Positions 40,184 through 46,933 of a stretch of DNA of 46,933 bases are shown here, one piece after another (the stretch's first letter is position 1; each line of letters starts with the position of its first letter). This DNA comes from GCA-003244245 sp052390495 (GTDB lineage: Bacteria > Actinomycetota > Actinomycetes > Mycobacteriales > Pseudonocardiaceae). The stretch is from contig JBQTGW010000030.1 of the NCBI GenBank assembly GCA_052390495.1, positions 1 to 46,933 on the forward strand. The letters are read 5' to 3'. The position numbers were made by a program, and so were the translations under genes. Under the pieces are notes generated by a model that did no database searches, was not told where the DNA came from, and saw only the letters and a list, made by a program, of their open reading frames with translations.

Positions 40184-40428
40184 GGGGCACCCTCACTTCC
40201 GGCCACGGAGTCCGGCGACACCGAAAGGCCCAGCTCACGTTCTCGCATTACGGTATAAATGCGGGCGATATCGTGCCGGACCACACGCAGCCGACGATTG
40301 TTGTCCATCTGTCCGGTGGCCATCTGGAAGCGCAGGTTGAACAGCTCCTCCTTGGCCTCACGCAGCCGTAGAACCAGCTCGTCGTCGCCGAGCTCGCGCA
40401 GTTCGCTCGCCGTAGTGGTGGCGGCCAT
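40180..40428 (-). CDS. rpmC: 50S ribosomal protein L29
   Basis: 82 residues, helical (MAATTTASELRELGDDELVL, LREAKEELFNLRFQMATGQMDNNRRLRVVRHDIARIYTVMRERELG). It lines the peptide exit. The start at 40428 overlaps the rplP stop by one base. A longer frame exists upstream without likeness. Confidence 0.96.
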   Translation of the reverse strand: MAATTTASELRELGDDELVLRLREAKEELFNLRFQMATGQMDNNRRLRVVRHDIARIYTVMRERELGLSVSPDSVAGSEGAP

Positions 40429-40847
40429 CAGAAAACCACCCCCTCGCGGGTCACAATCCGACACTTCATCGGCAGCTTGTGTATCGCTCGACGCAATGCT
40501 TCACGGGCAACTGTCTCGTTCGGGTAGCTCATCTCGAACATGATCCGCCCCGGCTTCACATTGGCAACCCACCATTCCGGCGAACCCTTGCCGGAGCCCA
40601 TTCTGGTCTCCGCGGGCTTCTTGGTCAGCGGGCGATCAGGAAAGATCGTGATCCACACCTTGCCGCCACGGCGGATGTGCCGGTTGATCGCGATACGGGC
40701 AGACTCGATCTGCCGGTTGGTCACGTAAGCCGGCTCAAGCGCCTGGATCCCCAAGTCTCCAAAGGTGATCTGGGTACCGCCCTTGGCCATACCTGACCGG
40801 CTCGGCGAATGCTGCTTACGATGCTTGATCTTGCGTGGGACGAGCAC
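40428..40847 (-). CDS. rplP: 50S ribosomal protein L16
   Basis: 139 residues (MLVPRKIKHRKQHSPSRSGM, GDLGIQALEPAYVTNRQIESARIAINRHIRRGGKVWI, MGSGKGSPEWWVANVKPGRIMFE). It organises the A site and the tRNA path on the 50S subunit. Three bases after rpsC. Confidence 0.98.
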   Translation of the reverse strand: MLVPRKIKHRKQHSPSRSGMAKGGTQITFGDLGIQALEPAYVTNRQIESARIAINRHIRRGGKVWITIFPDRPLTKKPAETRMGSGKGSPEWWVANVKPGRIMFEMSYPNETVAREALRRAIHKLPMKCRIVTREGVVF

Positions 40848-40850
40848 GCC

Positions 40851-41780
40851 TCAGCCCTCCCCGTTCGCTGCGGTGTCGACCTCTTCGACGGCGGTGGCCC
40901 CGCCTGGCATGATCACTGCCGGGGTGATCGGCTCGACCGAGGCCGCCGCCGTGGCCTGCGGATCATCCACGCCGACAGTCATCGCTGCGTGGGTGGCCTC
41001 CTCGGCAGCAGCGGCACGACCCGCTTCGGTCGAGGTCCCAGTCGTCCCGGCAGCTCCGGAGCGACGCTTGGCAGGACGCTCGCGCCGCGGCGCCCTAGCG
41101 GCAGCGGCCGCGTTGGCGCTGGCAGCGCTCTCTATGTCGCGCTCCCGACGTCCGCCGACCACATCACCCTTGTAGATCCAAACCTTGACACCAATTCGGC
41201 CGAACGTAGTGCGAGCCTCGAACAGCCCGTAGTCGATATCCGCTCGCAGTGTGTGCAGCGGGACGCGACCCTCGCGGTAGAACTCCGAGCGAGACATTTC
41301 GGCGCCACCCAGACGGCCCGAGCACTGCACTCGAATACCCTTGACCTGCGGAGATCGCATCGCCGACTGAATGGCCTTGCGCATTGCGCGCCGGAAGGCG
41401 ACCCGGTTGGAGAGCTGCTCGGCCACTCCCTGGGCCACCAGCTGAGCCTCCGACTCAGGGTTCTTAACCTCTAGAATGTTCAGCTGCACCTGCTTGCCGG
41501 ACAGCTTCTCCAACGCCCCCCGGATCCGGTCAGCCTCCGCGCCGCGGCGACCGATCACGATTCCTGGCCGCGCGGTGTGGATGTCGACTCGCACTCGATC
41601 GCGGGTGCGCTCGATCTCGACCTTGGCGATACCCGCCCGCTCCATACCTTTGGACAACAACCTGCGTATCGCGACGTCTTCTTTGACGTACTCCGCATAC
41701 TGCTTGTCCGCGTACCAGCGGGACTTCCAGTCGGTCGAGATACCGAGCCGGAAGCCGTGCGGGTTGATCTTCTGACCCAC
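40851..41780 (-). CDS. rpsC: 30S ribosomal protein S3 with long C-terminal tail
   Basis: 309 residues. The core runs to about 217: MGQKINPHGFRLGI, the KH domain (PGIVIGRRGAEADRIRGALEKLSGKQVQLNILEVKNPES), and the C-terminal domain ending VWIYKGDVVGGRRER. About 90 further residues, first basic (RAPRRERPAKRRSG) then acidic and Ala/Thr-rich, extend the tail beyond the usual actinobacterial 270-280. It is part of the mRNA entry channel. The start overlaps the rplV stop by one base. Confidence 0.97.
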   Translation of the reverse strand: MGQKINPHGFRLGISTDWKSRWYADKQYAEYVKEDVAIRRLLSKGMERAGIAKVEIERTRDRVRVDIHTARPGIVIGRRGAEADRIRGALEKLSGKQVQLNILEVKNPESEAQLVAQGVAEQLSNRVAFRRAMRKAIQSAMRSPQVKGIRVQCSGRLGGAEMSRSEFYREGRVPLHTLRADIDYGLFEARTTFGRIGVKVWIYKGDVVGGRRERDIESAASANAAAAARAPRRERPAKRRSGAAGTTGTSTEAGRAAAAEEATHAAMTVGVDDPQATAAASVEPITPAVIMPGGATAVEEVDTAANGEG

Positions 41781-42271
41781 TAGCGGGCACTCCTTGTCTG
41801 GGTGGCCTTGTTGCCGGTGCCTGCCCTGTTGCCGGTGCCGACCTGACGGCCGGAGCCACGCGCGCCACGGGACCTACCCGCGGCGCGGCGTTCCGGAACT
41901 GACTCGACCTCCACCGTGATGTGGCTGGTGCGCTTGCGGATCCGGTATGCCCTGCCCTGCGCACGTGGCCGAAACCGCTTAAGCGTCGGCCCCTCGTCCA
42001 CGAACGCCCTTGCCACCACCAGGGTGTCGGCGTCCAGGTCGAGGTTGTTCTCGGCGTTGGCTATCGCACTGGCCAGCACCTTCGACACCGGTTCGGACGC
42101 AGCCTGTGGTGCGAACCGGAGCACCGCCAGCGCGTCGCGGGCACTGCGGCCCCGGATGAGCTCGATCACGCGGCGCGCCTTCATCGGCGTCACGCGGACG
42201 TACCGAGCCCGCGCCACGGCGCGGATCGGCTCCTGCGTGGCCGTCGCACCTGCCTCGTTACGGGCATCCAT
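41780..42271 (-). CDS. rplV: 50S ribosomal protein L22
   Basis: 163 residues. ARARYVRVTPMKARRVIELIRGRSARDALAVLRF, SKVLASAIANAENN and RPRAQGRAYRIRKRTSHITVEVE form the core and the tunnel hairpin. A tail of about 40 Gly/Arg/Thr-rich residues (GRQVGTGNRAGTGNK...) contains an 18-bp DNA duplication at 41810-41839. The macrolide-related hairpin looks normal. Confidence 0.97.
   Translation of the reverse strand: MDARNEAGATATQEPIRAVARARYVRVTPMKARRVIELIRGRSARDALAVLRFAPQAASEPVSKVLASAIANAENNLDLDADTLVVARAFVDEGPTLKRFRPRAQGRAYRIRKRTSHITVEVESVPERRAAGRSRGARGSGRQVGTGNRAGTGNKATQTRSAR
41810..41839. repeat. 18-bp period duplication in the rplV 3' end
   Basis: gttgccggtgcc occurs at 41810 and 41828. Read leftward it encodes the doubled GTGN motif in the L22 tail. 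Confidence 0.8.
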
Positions 42272-42303
42272 GCGCTGCTACCTCATTCGTTTCTCTGGCC
42301 GCC

Positions 42304-42585
42304 TCAGCGGCGCCGGGCCCGCCGGTCATCCTTGATATGACCCCGGAACGTGCGGGTCGGGGCGAACTCACCGAGTTTGTGGCCGACCATCGTCTCGGTG
42401 ATGAACACCGGGACATGCTTGCGCCCGTCGTGCACCGCGATGGTGTGACCGATCATGTCGGGGATAATCGTGGAGCGGCGCGACCAGGTCCTGATGACCT
42501 GTTTAGTACCTGCGTCGTTCTGCACGTCCACCTTCTTGAGCAGGTGGTCGTCGATGAACGGGCCCTTTTTGAGGCTGCGTGGCAT
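42304..42585 (-). CDS. rpsS: 30S ribosomal protein S19
   Basis: 93 residues (MPRSLKKGPFIDDHLLKKVD, TWSRRSTIIPDMIGHTIAVHDGRKHVPVFITETMVGHKLGEFAPTRTFRGH). It contacts S13 in the head of the 30S subunit. ATG 42585, 16 bases after rplB. Confidence 0.98.
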   Translation of the reverse strand: MPRSLKKGPFIDDHLLKKVDVQNDAGTKQVIRTWSRRSTIIPDMIGHTIAVHDGRKHVPVFITETMVGHKLGEFAPTRTFRGHIKDDRRARRR

Positions 42586-42601
42586 GGTGCCTCCCTCCTG
42601 C

Positions 42602-43435
42602 TCAGCGCTTCTTGCCAGTGCGGCGGCGACGGATGATCAGCTTGTCGCTGGGCTTGCGACGCCGGGTGCGACCTTCGGGCTTACCTGCCGGGTTCACCGG
42701 GTGGCGCCCACCGGAGGTCTTGCCCTCACCCCCACCGTGCGGGTGGTCGACCGGGTTCATCACTACACCACGGACCGAGGGGCGTTTTCCCTTCCAACGC
42801 ATTCGGCCCGCCTTACCCCAGTTGATATTGGCCTGCTCCGAGTTGCCAACCTCGCCCACAGTGGCACGGCACCGGACGTCGACATTGCGGATCTCACCAG
42901 ACGGCATCCGTAACTGGCCGTAGGGGCCATCCTTCGCCACTAGCTGAACCTTCGCACCGGCCGAGCGGGCAATCTTCGCCCCGCCACCGGGACGGAGTTC
43001 GATCGCATGCACCACCGTGCCGACCGGGATGTTGCGCAGCGGCAGATTGTTGCCCGGTTTGATATCCGCCTTCGGGCCGTTCTCCACCATGTCGCCCTGG
43101 CGTAGCTTTTCCGGAGCGATGATGTAGCGCTTCTCACCGTCGGCGTAGTGCAGCAGCGCGATTCGCGCGGTGCGGTTCGGGTCGTACTCGATATGCGCGA
43201 CCTTGGCAGGCACGCCGTCCTTGTCCGCTCGCCGGAAGTCGATCAGACGGTACGCGCGCTTGTGGCCACCTCCCTGGTGCCGGGTGGTGATGCGACCATG
43301 GCCATTGCGGCCACCCTTACCATGCAGCGGGCGGACCAGACTCTTCTCCGGCGCGTCCCGCGTGATCTCGGAGAAGTCCGAGACGCTAGCGCCGCGACGA
43401 CCCGGGGTCGTCGGCTTGTACTTGCGGATACCCAT
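42602..43435 (-). CDS. rplB: 50S ribosomal protein L2
   Basis: 277 residues, of usual length. GIRKYKPTTPGRRGASVSDFSEIT at the start, GRNGHGRITTRHQGGGHKRAYRLIDFRR, RGVVMNPVDHPHGGGEG (with the His near the peptidyl-transferase centre) and GRTRRRKPSDKLIIRRRRTGKKR at the end. The ATG lies 47 bases after rplW. Confidence 0.98.
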   Translation of the reverse strand: MGIRKYKPTTPGRRGASVSDFSEITRDAPEKSLVRPLHGKGGRNGHGRITTRHQGGGHKRAYRLIDFRRADKDGVPAKVAHIEYDPNRTARIALLHYADGEKRYIIAPEKLRQGDMVENGPKADIKPGNNLPLRNIPVGTVVHAIELRPGGGAKIARSAGAKVQLVAKDGPYGQLRMPSGEIRNVDVRCRATVGEVGNSEQANINWGKAGRMRWKGKRPSVRGVVMNPVDHPHGGGEGKTSGGRHPVNPAGKPEGRTRRRKPSDKLIIRRRRTGKKR

Positions 43436-43482
43436 GTCTTAACTCGGTTTCCTCGCTGAGGTTAGTGCCACGACCCGGTTGC

Positions 43483-43782
43483 TCACGTGGCCGGCCCGCC
43501 GAAGATCTCAATCTGCTTGCTCTCGGCGGACAGCGTCACGATCGCCCGCTTGGTGTCCTTGCGTTTGCCGATCCCGAACCGAGTGCGCTTGCGCTTGCCT
43601 TGACGGTTGAGGGTGTTGACACTGACCACCTGCACGCCGAAGATCTTCTCAACGGCGATCTTGATTTCGGTCTTGTTAGCGTGCGGCGCCACCACGAAGG
43701 TGTACTTGTGCTCCTCGAGTAGTCCGTAGCTCTTTTCCGAAATGATCGGCTTGAGGATCACGTCACGGGGGTCGGGGATCAT
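43483..43782 (-). CDS. rplW: 50S ribosomal protein L23
   Basis: 99 residues (DPRDVILKPIISEKSYGLLEEHKYTFVVAPHANKTEIKIAVEKIFGVQVVSVNTLNRQGKRKRTRFG). It is the docking site for trigger factor and SRP at the tunnel exit. The start overlaps the rplD stop by four bases. Confidence 0.98.
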   Translation of the reverse strand: MIPDPRDVILKPIISEKSYGLLEEHKYTFVVAPHANKTEIKIAVEKIFGVQVVSVNTLNRQGKRKRTRFGIGKRKDTKRAIVTLSAESKQIEIFGGPAT

Positions 43783-44444
43783 TTGTCCTCTCCAGTGGCA
43801 AGACGCCCGCGCACCGGGCCCGCAAGGAATACCTGCAAAGCATCCGCAGTGAACACAACGTCGTCGCTGGCCAGCACGTCGTAAGTATTGAGCTGGTCCG
43901 GGGTCAGCACGTGCACTGAAGGCAGGTTGCGCACGCTGCGCAGGGCTACGTCGTCGCCACGCTGCAGCACTACCAGCAGCCGGGTGCCGGATGCCCAGTC
44001 CGGCAGCCCCTCCAGAACCTTGCGAGCTGTCTTGGTGGACGGCACCTCACCGGAGACCAACCCAGAGACCACGTGCACTCGTCCGGCGCGGGCCCGGTCG
44101 GACAGTGCGCCGCGCAGAGCGGCTAACTTCATCTTCTTGGGCGTGCGTTGGCTGTAGTCACGCGGAGTCGGACCGTGCACAACGCCGCCGCCGGTGAACT
44201 GGGGGGCCCGGATCGATCCCTGCCGGGCGCGGCCGGTGCCCTTCTGCCGGTAGGGCTTGGTGCCACCACCGGCAACCTCGCCTCGGGTCTTGGTGGAGTG
44301 CGTTCCCTGCCGTGCAGCGGCCAGCTGAGCGACCACCACCTGGTGCATCAGCGGGATGTTCGCCGCCACGTCGAAGATCTCGGCGGGCAATTCGACAGTG
44401 CCCGCGGTGTCCCCCTCGGGAGTTTTGATGTCGATCGTGCTCAC
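43779..44444 (-). CDS. rplD: 50S ribosomal protein L4
   Basis: 221 residues (GTHSTKTRGEVAGGGTKPYRQKGTGRARQGSIRAPQFTGGGVVHGP at the tunnel-lining loop, RDYSQRTPKKMKLAALRGALSDRA, NTYDVLASDDVVFTADAL). In E. coli L4 represses the S10 operon; no such leader structure is clear here. Overlaps rplC by four bases. Confidence 0.98.
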   Translation of the reverse strand: MSTIDIKTPEGDTAGTVELPAEIFDVAANIPLMHQVVVAQLAAARQGTHSTKTRGEVAGGGTKPYRQKGTGRARQGSIRAPQFTGGGVVHGPTPRDYSQRTPKKMKLAALRGALSDRARAGRVHVVSGLVSGEVPSTKTARKVLEGLPDWASGTRLLVVLQRGDDVALRSVRNLPSVHVLTPDQLNTYDVLASDDVVFTADALQVFLAGPVRGRLATGEDK

Positions 44445-45124
44445 TGCTCCACCCCACCCCTCCCAGCCGGGCTCTTCTCAGCTGTCTTGACCAGCACCAG
44501 ACCGCCCTTCGGGCCGGGCAGCGCGCCCTTGATCAGCAGCAGTCCGGACTCGGCGTCGACCTGGTGCACGGTGAGGTTCTGGGTGGTCACCCGCACGTTG
44601 CCCATCCGGCCTGCCATCCGGGTGCCCTTGAATACCCGGCTCGGAGTGGCACAACCGCCGATCGAGCCCGGCGAGCGGTGCTTGCGCTGGGTGCCGTGGC
44701 TGGCGCTCAGACCCTTGAAGCCGTGCCGCTTCATCACGCCCGCGGTGCCCTTGCCCTTGCTGGTGCCGATCACGTCGACAACAGCGCCGGGTGCGAACAC
44801 CTCGACGGTCACTTCCTGGCCAACCTCGTACTCAGCCGCGTCGGCGGTGCGCAGCTCGACCAGATGGCGCCGCGGCGTGACACCCGCCTTGGCGTAGTGC
44901 CCAGCCACCGGCTTGGTCACCTTGCGAGGGTCGATCGCGCCGAACGCGAGCTGAACCGCGCGGTAACCATCCTGCTCTGGCGTACGAACCCGCGTCACCA
45001 CGCAGGGACCAGCCTGGACCACGGTGACCGGTACGATCCTGTTGTTTTCGTCGAAGACCTGGGTCATCCCGAGCTTGGTGCCCAGGATGCCCTTGACCCG
45101 CTGCTCCGAATCAGTCGCTGTCAT
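44441..45124 (-). CDS. rplC: 50S ribosomal protein L3
   Basis: 227 residues (KGILGTKLGMTQVFDENNRIVPVTVVQAGPCVV, GVMKRHGFKGLSASHGTQRKHRSPGSIGGCATPSRVFKGTRMAGRMGNVRVT, LLLIKGALPGPKGGLVLVK). The Gln near 150 in the HGTQRKH stretch is the site commonly methylated in L3. ATG 45124, nine bases from rpsJ. Confidence 0.98.
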   Translation of the reverse strand: MTATDSEQRVKGILGTKLGMTQVFDENNRIVPVTVVQAGPCVVTRVRTPEQDGYRAVQLAFGAIDPRKVTKPVAGHYAKAGVTPRRHLVELRTADAAEYEVGQEVTVEVFAPGAVVDVIGTSKGKGTAGVMKRHGFKGLSASHGTQRKHRSPGSIGGCATPSRVFKGTRMAGRMGNVRVTTQNLTVHQVDAESGLLLIKGALPGPKGGLVLVKTAEKSPAGRGGVEQ

Positions 45125-45133
45125 CTGCCGACC

Positions 45134-45439
45134 TTACTGGATGTTGACGTCGACGCTGGCAGGCAGATCGATGCGCATCAGCGCATCCACCGTCTTGGGC
45201 GTCGGGTCGAGGATGTCGATCAGCCGCTTGTGCGTGCGCATCTCGAAGTGCTCGCGCGAATCCTTGTACTTGTGCGGCGAGCGGATGACGCAATACACGT
45301 TCTTCTCGGTCGGCAACGGCACCGGCCCGACGACCCGTGCGCCAGTGCGCGTCACGGTCTCGACGATCTTCCGCGCGGACGCATCGATCGCCTCGTGGTC
45401 GTAGGCCTTGAGCCTAATCCGGATCTTCTGTCCCGCCAT
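45134..45439 (-). CDS. rpsJ: 30S ribosomal protein S10
   Basis: 101 residues, the first gene of the S10-spc cluster (MAGQKIRIRLKAYDHEAIDA, VVGPVPLPTEKNVYCVIRSPHKYKDSREHFEMRTHKRLIDI). Also called NusE because it binds NusB and NusG in antitermination. ATG 45439; AGGGA lies about 12 bases upstream, a weak ribosome site. The promoter is presumably within 200 bp upstream, where the leader has a duplicated GACGAGACCAG element. Confidence 0.98.
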   Translation of the reverse strand: MAGQKIRIRLKAYDHEAIDASARKIVETVTRTGARVVGPVPLPTEKNVYCVIRSPHKYKDSREHFEMRTHKRLIDILDPTPKTVDALMRIDLPASVDVNIQ

Positions 45440-46219
45440 GGTGGTTGGGAGTCCCTATCAGTCTCGTGCCGCTGGTCTCGTCGTATCTGGTCTCGTCGTG
45501 CTGCTAGTCACCGTGGGTGCCCGGAGGGCTAACTCCGGTCCCCGAGGTCGGGTGTGTCGCGCTCGGTGCAGGCTACCGTGCCGTGTCGCTGCGGAGAACA
45601 GGACCCCTACGCGGTCGGTGTGCCAGCCGAAACCGACCGGAAGAACGGGCGCAGGGGGCAGCGGCGGATGATGAAGACTTTGCAGGCTTCGCTCGCCACC
45701 CCGGTGCTGAACACACCGGCACCGCTCATCGCGGGCTACCACAGCATACTCGGCATCCACAACCCCGGCCGCGCCGCTAAGCAGCCTGCTCAGAATGCCA
45801 CAAACCATGAAACACTCCAAATCTGGGCTCATCGGCCGAACTCACCGGCCAGGACGCCTGGCCAACACCGGCCCACGCCGGGCCAGCCGCCCTTAACGCG
45901 GTGCCTGGCGATCCTTGCCGGACTTCGATCGGGCTCACGAGATAGGCGCTGATCGACCGCCAGCACCCCCGATGCGGTCGGTCCACAGAGTCGGTGCGCT
46001 CTTATTCCAGAGCGGCATGCGATCTTGCCTGGCCGTTACCGGTCACGCATGCCACTCAGTCATCCGGAGATGCTACGGAAAGTGACAATAAAGGGTCGCA
46101 ATCCACTCGATCGTGGTGTACGCACTCCACAGAAATTCACGTCTCTTGAGTGTACGGAGGCAGTGGAACCGACCGCGGAAACGTCAGCAGCGCCTATTAA
46201 ATCTATCATTGGAGGAGAA
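45440..46219. other. Leader of the S10 operon and intergenic region
   Basis: About 780 bp without a supportable gene. Next to rpsJ lies a 15-bp tandem repeat (ctggtctcgtcgt at 45472 and 45487). TAGCCT, read leftward from 45575, is a possible -10 of the ribosomal operon, with no clear -35. GGCCAGGACGCCTGGCC at 45847-45863 is a perfect seven-base-pair hairpin, followed by a second GGCCC/GGGCC stem; these could end a transcript in either direction. A weakly coding-looking rightward frame at 45554-45952 has no family likeness or ribosome site and is left out. Confidence 0.5.
45472..45499. repeat. 15-bp tandem repeat in the S10 leader
   Basis: ctggtctcgtcgt at 45472-45484 and again at 45487-45499. 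It lies 33 bases upstream of the rpsJ start, in what should be the mRNA leader. Confidence 0.7.
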
Positions 46220-46767
46220 ATGCCCACATCAAAACGTTCTAGTCGACGACTGGTTCGAACCATCATTGTCGCCGTCGCGGCGATCGGAAGTCTAGTAATT
46301 CCTGCAACCGCATCGGCGGTTGCCTGGCACCAGCGTCCGCGGCGACTGACCAGAACTGTGCAATAGTTATCGACAGGCTTCAACCCGGCGAATTGTCTTC
46401 GCAAATCGTCACGAAGACTTGCTCACCTGCGGGAACAGGCCCAGCACTGCCTGCTGGCGCTCAGGCAGCCGACCTCCTTGTCACGTTTTACGGTGACGTA
46501 GATTACGGAGGAGCAAGTTCATAGGTCTACGGCGACGACGGACCCTGCGATGCGGAGGGATACGGCATCAACGATATGGATGACGTCAACGACGAGGTCG
46601 GTCTCGCGAGTTCTTACCGACTGGCGGGCACGTGTACAATCTCCGAGATGTACACAGGATACGACGGCGAGGGCATCTCGAGTGGACTAATCTTCGGACA
46701 GAACCAGTCTTACGTGGGTGCAACCTTCAACGACAACATCAACTCATTCTACATGTTTTCAGGCTGA
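46220..46767 (+). pseudogene. Secreted beta/gamma-crystallin/I36-like protein, broken
   Basis: ATG at 46220 with GGAGGAG just upstream encodes a good signal peptide (MPTSKRSSRRLVRTIIVAVA... ending PATASA). The frame is then lost near 46335. One frame on, a coherent secreted protein continues: TDQNCAIVIDRLQPGELSSQ, AADLLVTFYGDVDYGGASS, a TAG stop at about 46522, then VYGDDGPCDAEGYGINDMDD, SSYRLAGTCTISEMYTGYDG and YVGATFNDNINSFYMFSG. This resembles small crystallin-like or I36-type inhibitor proteins that actinomycetes export. One frameshift and one in-frame stop make it a probable pseudogene, unless the sequence has two errors. Confidence 0.72.
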
Positions 46768-46851
46768 CAGTGACCGCCGAGTAGGGGTCGAGCACCGACC
46801 GAGAGCCCAATGGCCTTGCTTTAAGTGATCGTTTGTGGTAGTGGTTGTGGG

Positions 46852-46933
46852 ATGGGACACGACGGTACCGAGGGAGTGTCGCCGCGGGGGTGGCTGCCGG
46901 ATCGGGTGTCGGTGGGGGCGTTGACCCGGGCGT
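46852..46933 (+). mobile_element. IS4-family transposase, 5' end only
   Basis: The last 27 codons of the window (MGHDGTEGVSPRGWLPDRVSVG, then ALTRA) match the N-terminal domain of IS4-family transposases, which have the form GW.....RLSD.V.VGVLTR. The rest lies outside the window. The terminal inverted repeat should lie between 46768 and 46851, but I could not identify it with confidence. It stands 85 bases from the broken secreted gene. Confidence 0.6.

Noticed and set aside
45554..45952. Rightward open frame of 132 codons upstream of the broken secreted gene
   Set aside because: No ribosome site, no family resemblance, and it covers the presumed leader of the ribosomal operon.
1..46933. tRNA, rRNA or complete prophage/integrative element
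   Set aside because: No cloverleaf, rRNA segment, integrase or structural phage gene was found on either strand.

Overview
High-GC chromosomal segment of an actinobacterium. Codon use, GTG/TTG starts, leaderless-looking promoters, a conservon (histidine kinase, Roadblock, DUF742, GTPase) and a moa/mog/malic enzyme/XPB neighbourhood resembling that around M. tuberculosis rpfA-moaC2-mog-ercc3 point to Pseudonocardiales, probably Pseudonocardiaceae. The genus cannot be settled from the sequence alone.

Layout. 1-3045: the 5' end of a cold-shock gene; a molybdate uptake block (HTH-TOBE regulator, ModB, ModC, no ModA) read leftward; divergent moaD read rightward. 3046-8401: a small LysM protein gene, then a leftward series of L,D-transpeptidase, secreted protein, terminator-like hairpin, malic enzyme, MoaC and a Mog-MoaE fusion. 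8402-9039: a gene-poor scar with remnants of IS30-type and IS5-type transposases. 9040-11336: a 61-residue conserved-looking protein and a helicase-associated (XPB/Ssl2 C-terminal-like) protein. 11346-19110: a six-gene leftward signalling operon, NIT-type histidine kinase, Roadblock, DUF742, Ras-like GTPase, then a second kinase and second Roadblock. Three of its five junctions are GTGA stop/start overlaps. 19809-21482: XPB-type helicase (ERCC3). 21573-22475: lipoprotein polysaccharide deacetylase.

22500-29840 is the accessory part: a module of very small leftward genes, an XRE-type regulator, an alpha/beta hydrolase flanked by a 178/179-bp direct duplication whose second copy is a decayed XRE/TPR regulator, a truncated S9 peptidase, a chimeric VOC protein, a membrane protein, an AAA_14/DUF4143 ATPase and a winged-helix (YcaQ-like) protein. 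29862-32706 carries SDR, CoxG-like and CapA-like genes.

32888-45439 is the complete S10-spc ribosomal protein cluster, all leftward: rpsJ-rplC-rplD-rplW-rplB-rpsS-rplV-rpsC-rplP-rpmC-rpsQ-rplN-rplX-rplE-rpsN-rpsH-rplF-rplR-rpsE-rpmD-rplO-secY-adk-map. Upstream of rpsJ lie about 780 bp without a convincing gene, a broken secreted beta/gamma-crystallin/I36-like gene, and the 5' end of an IS4-family transposase at the window edge.

Themes. Molybdenum cofactor genes (moaD, moaC, mog-moaE) sit with molybdate transport, but modA and moaA are not in the window. Short tandem duplications, nearly all in frame (periods 15, 18, 27 and 30 bp), recur at protein ends and linkers in at least seven genes. 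No CRISPR array, tRNA, rRNA or complete insertion sequence was seen. No system here can be called new with confidence. The best leads are the small-gene/XRE module with its duplicated scar, the doubled conservon placed between two helicase-related genes, and the modA-less transporter with its repeat-encoded ModB start.
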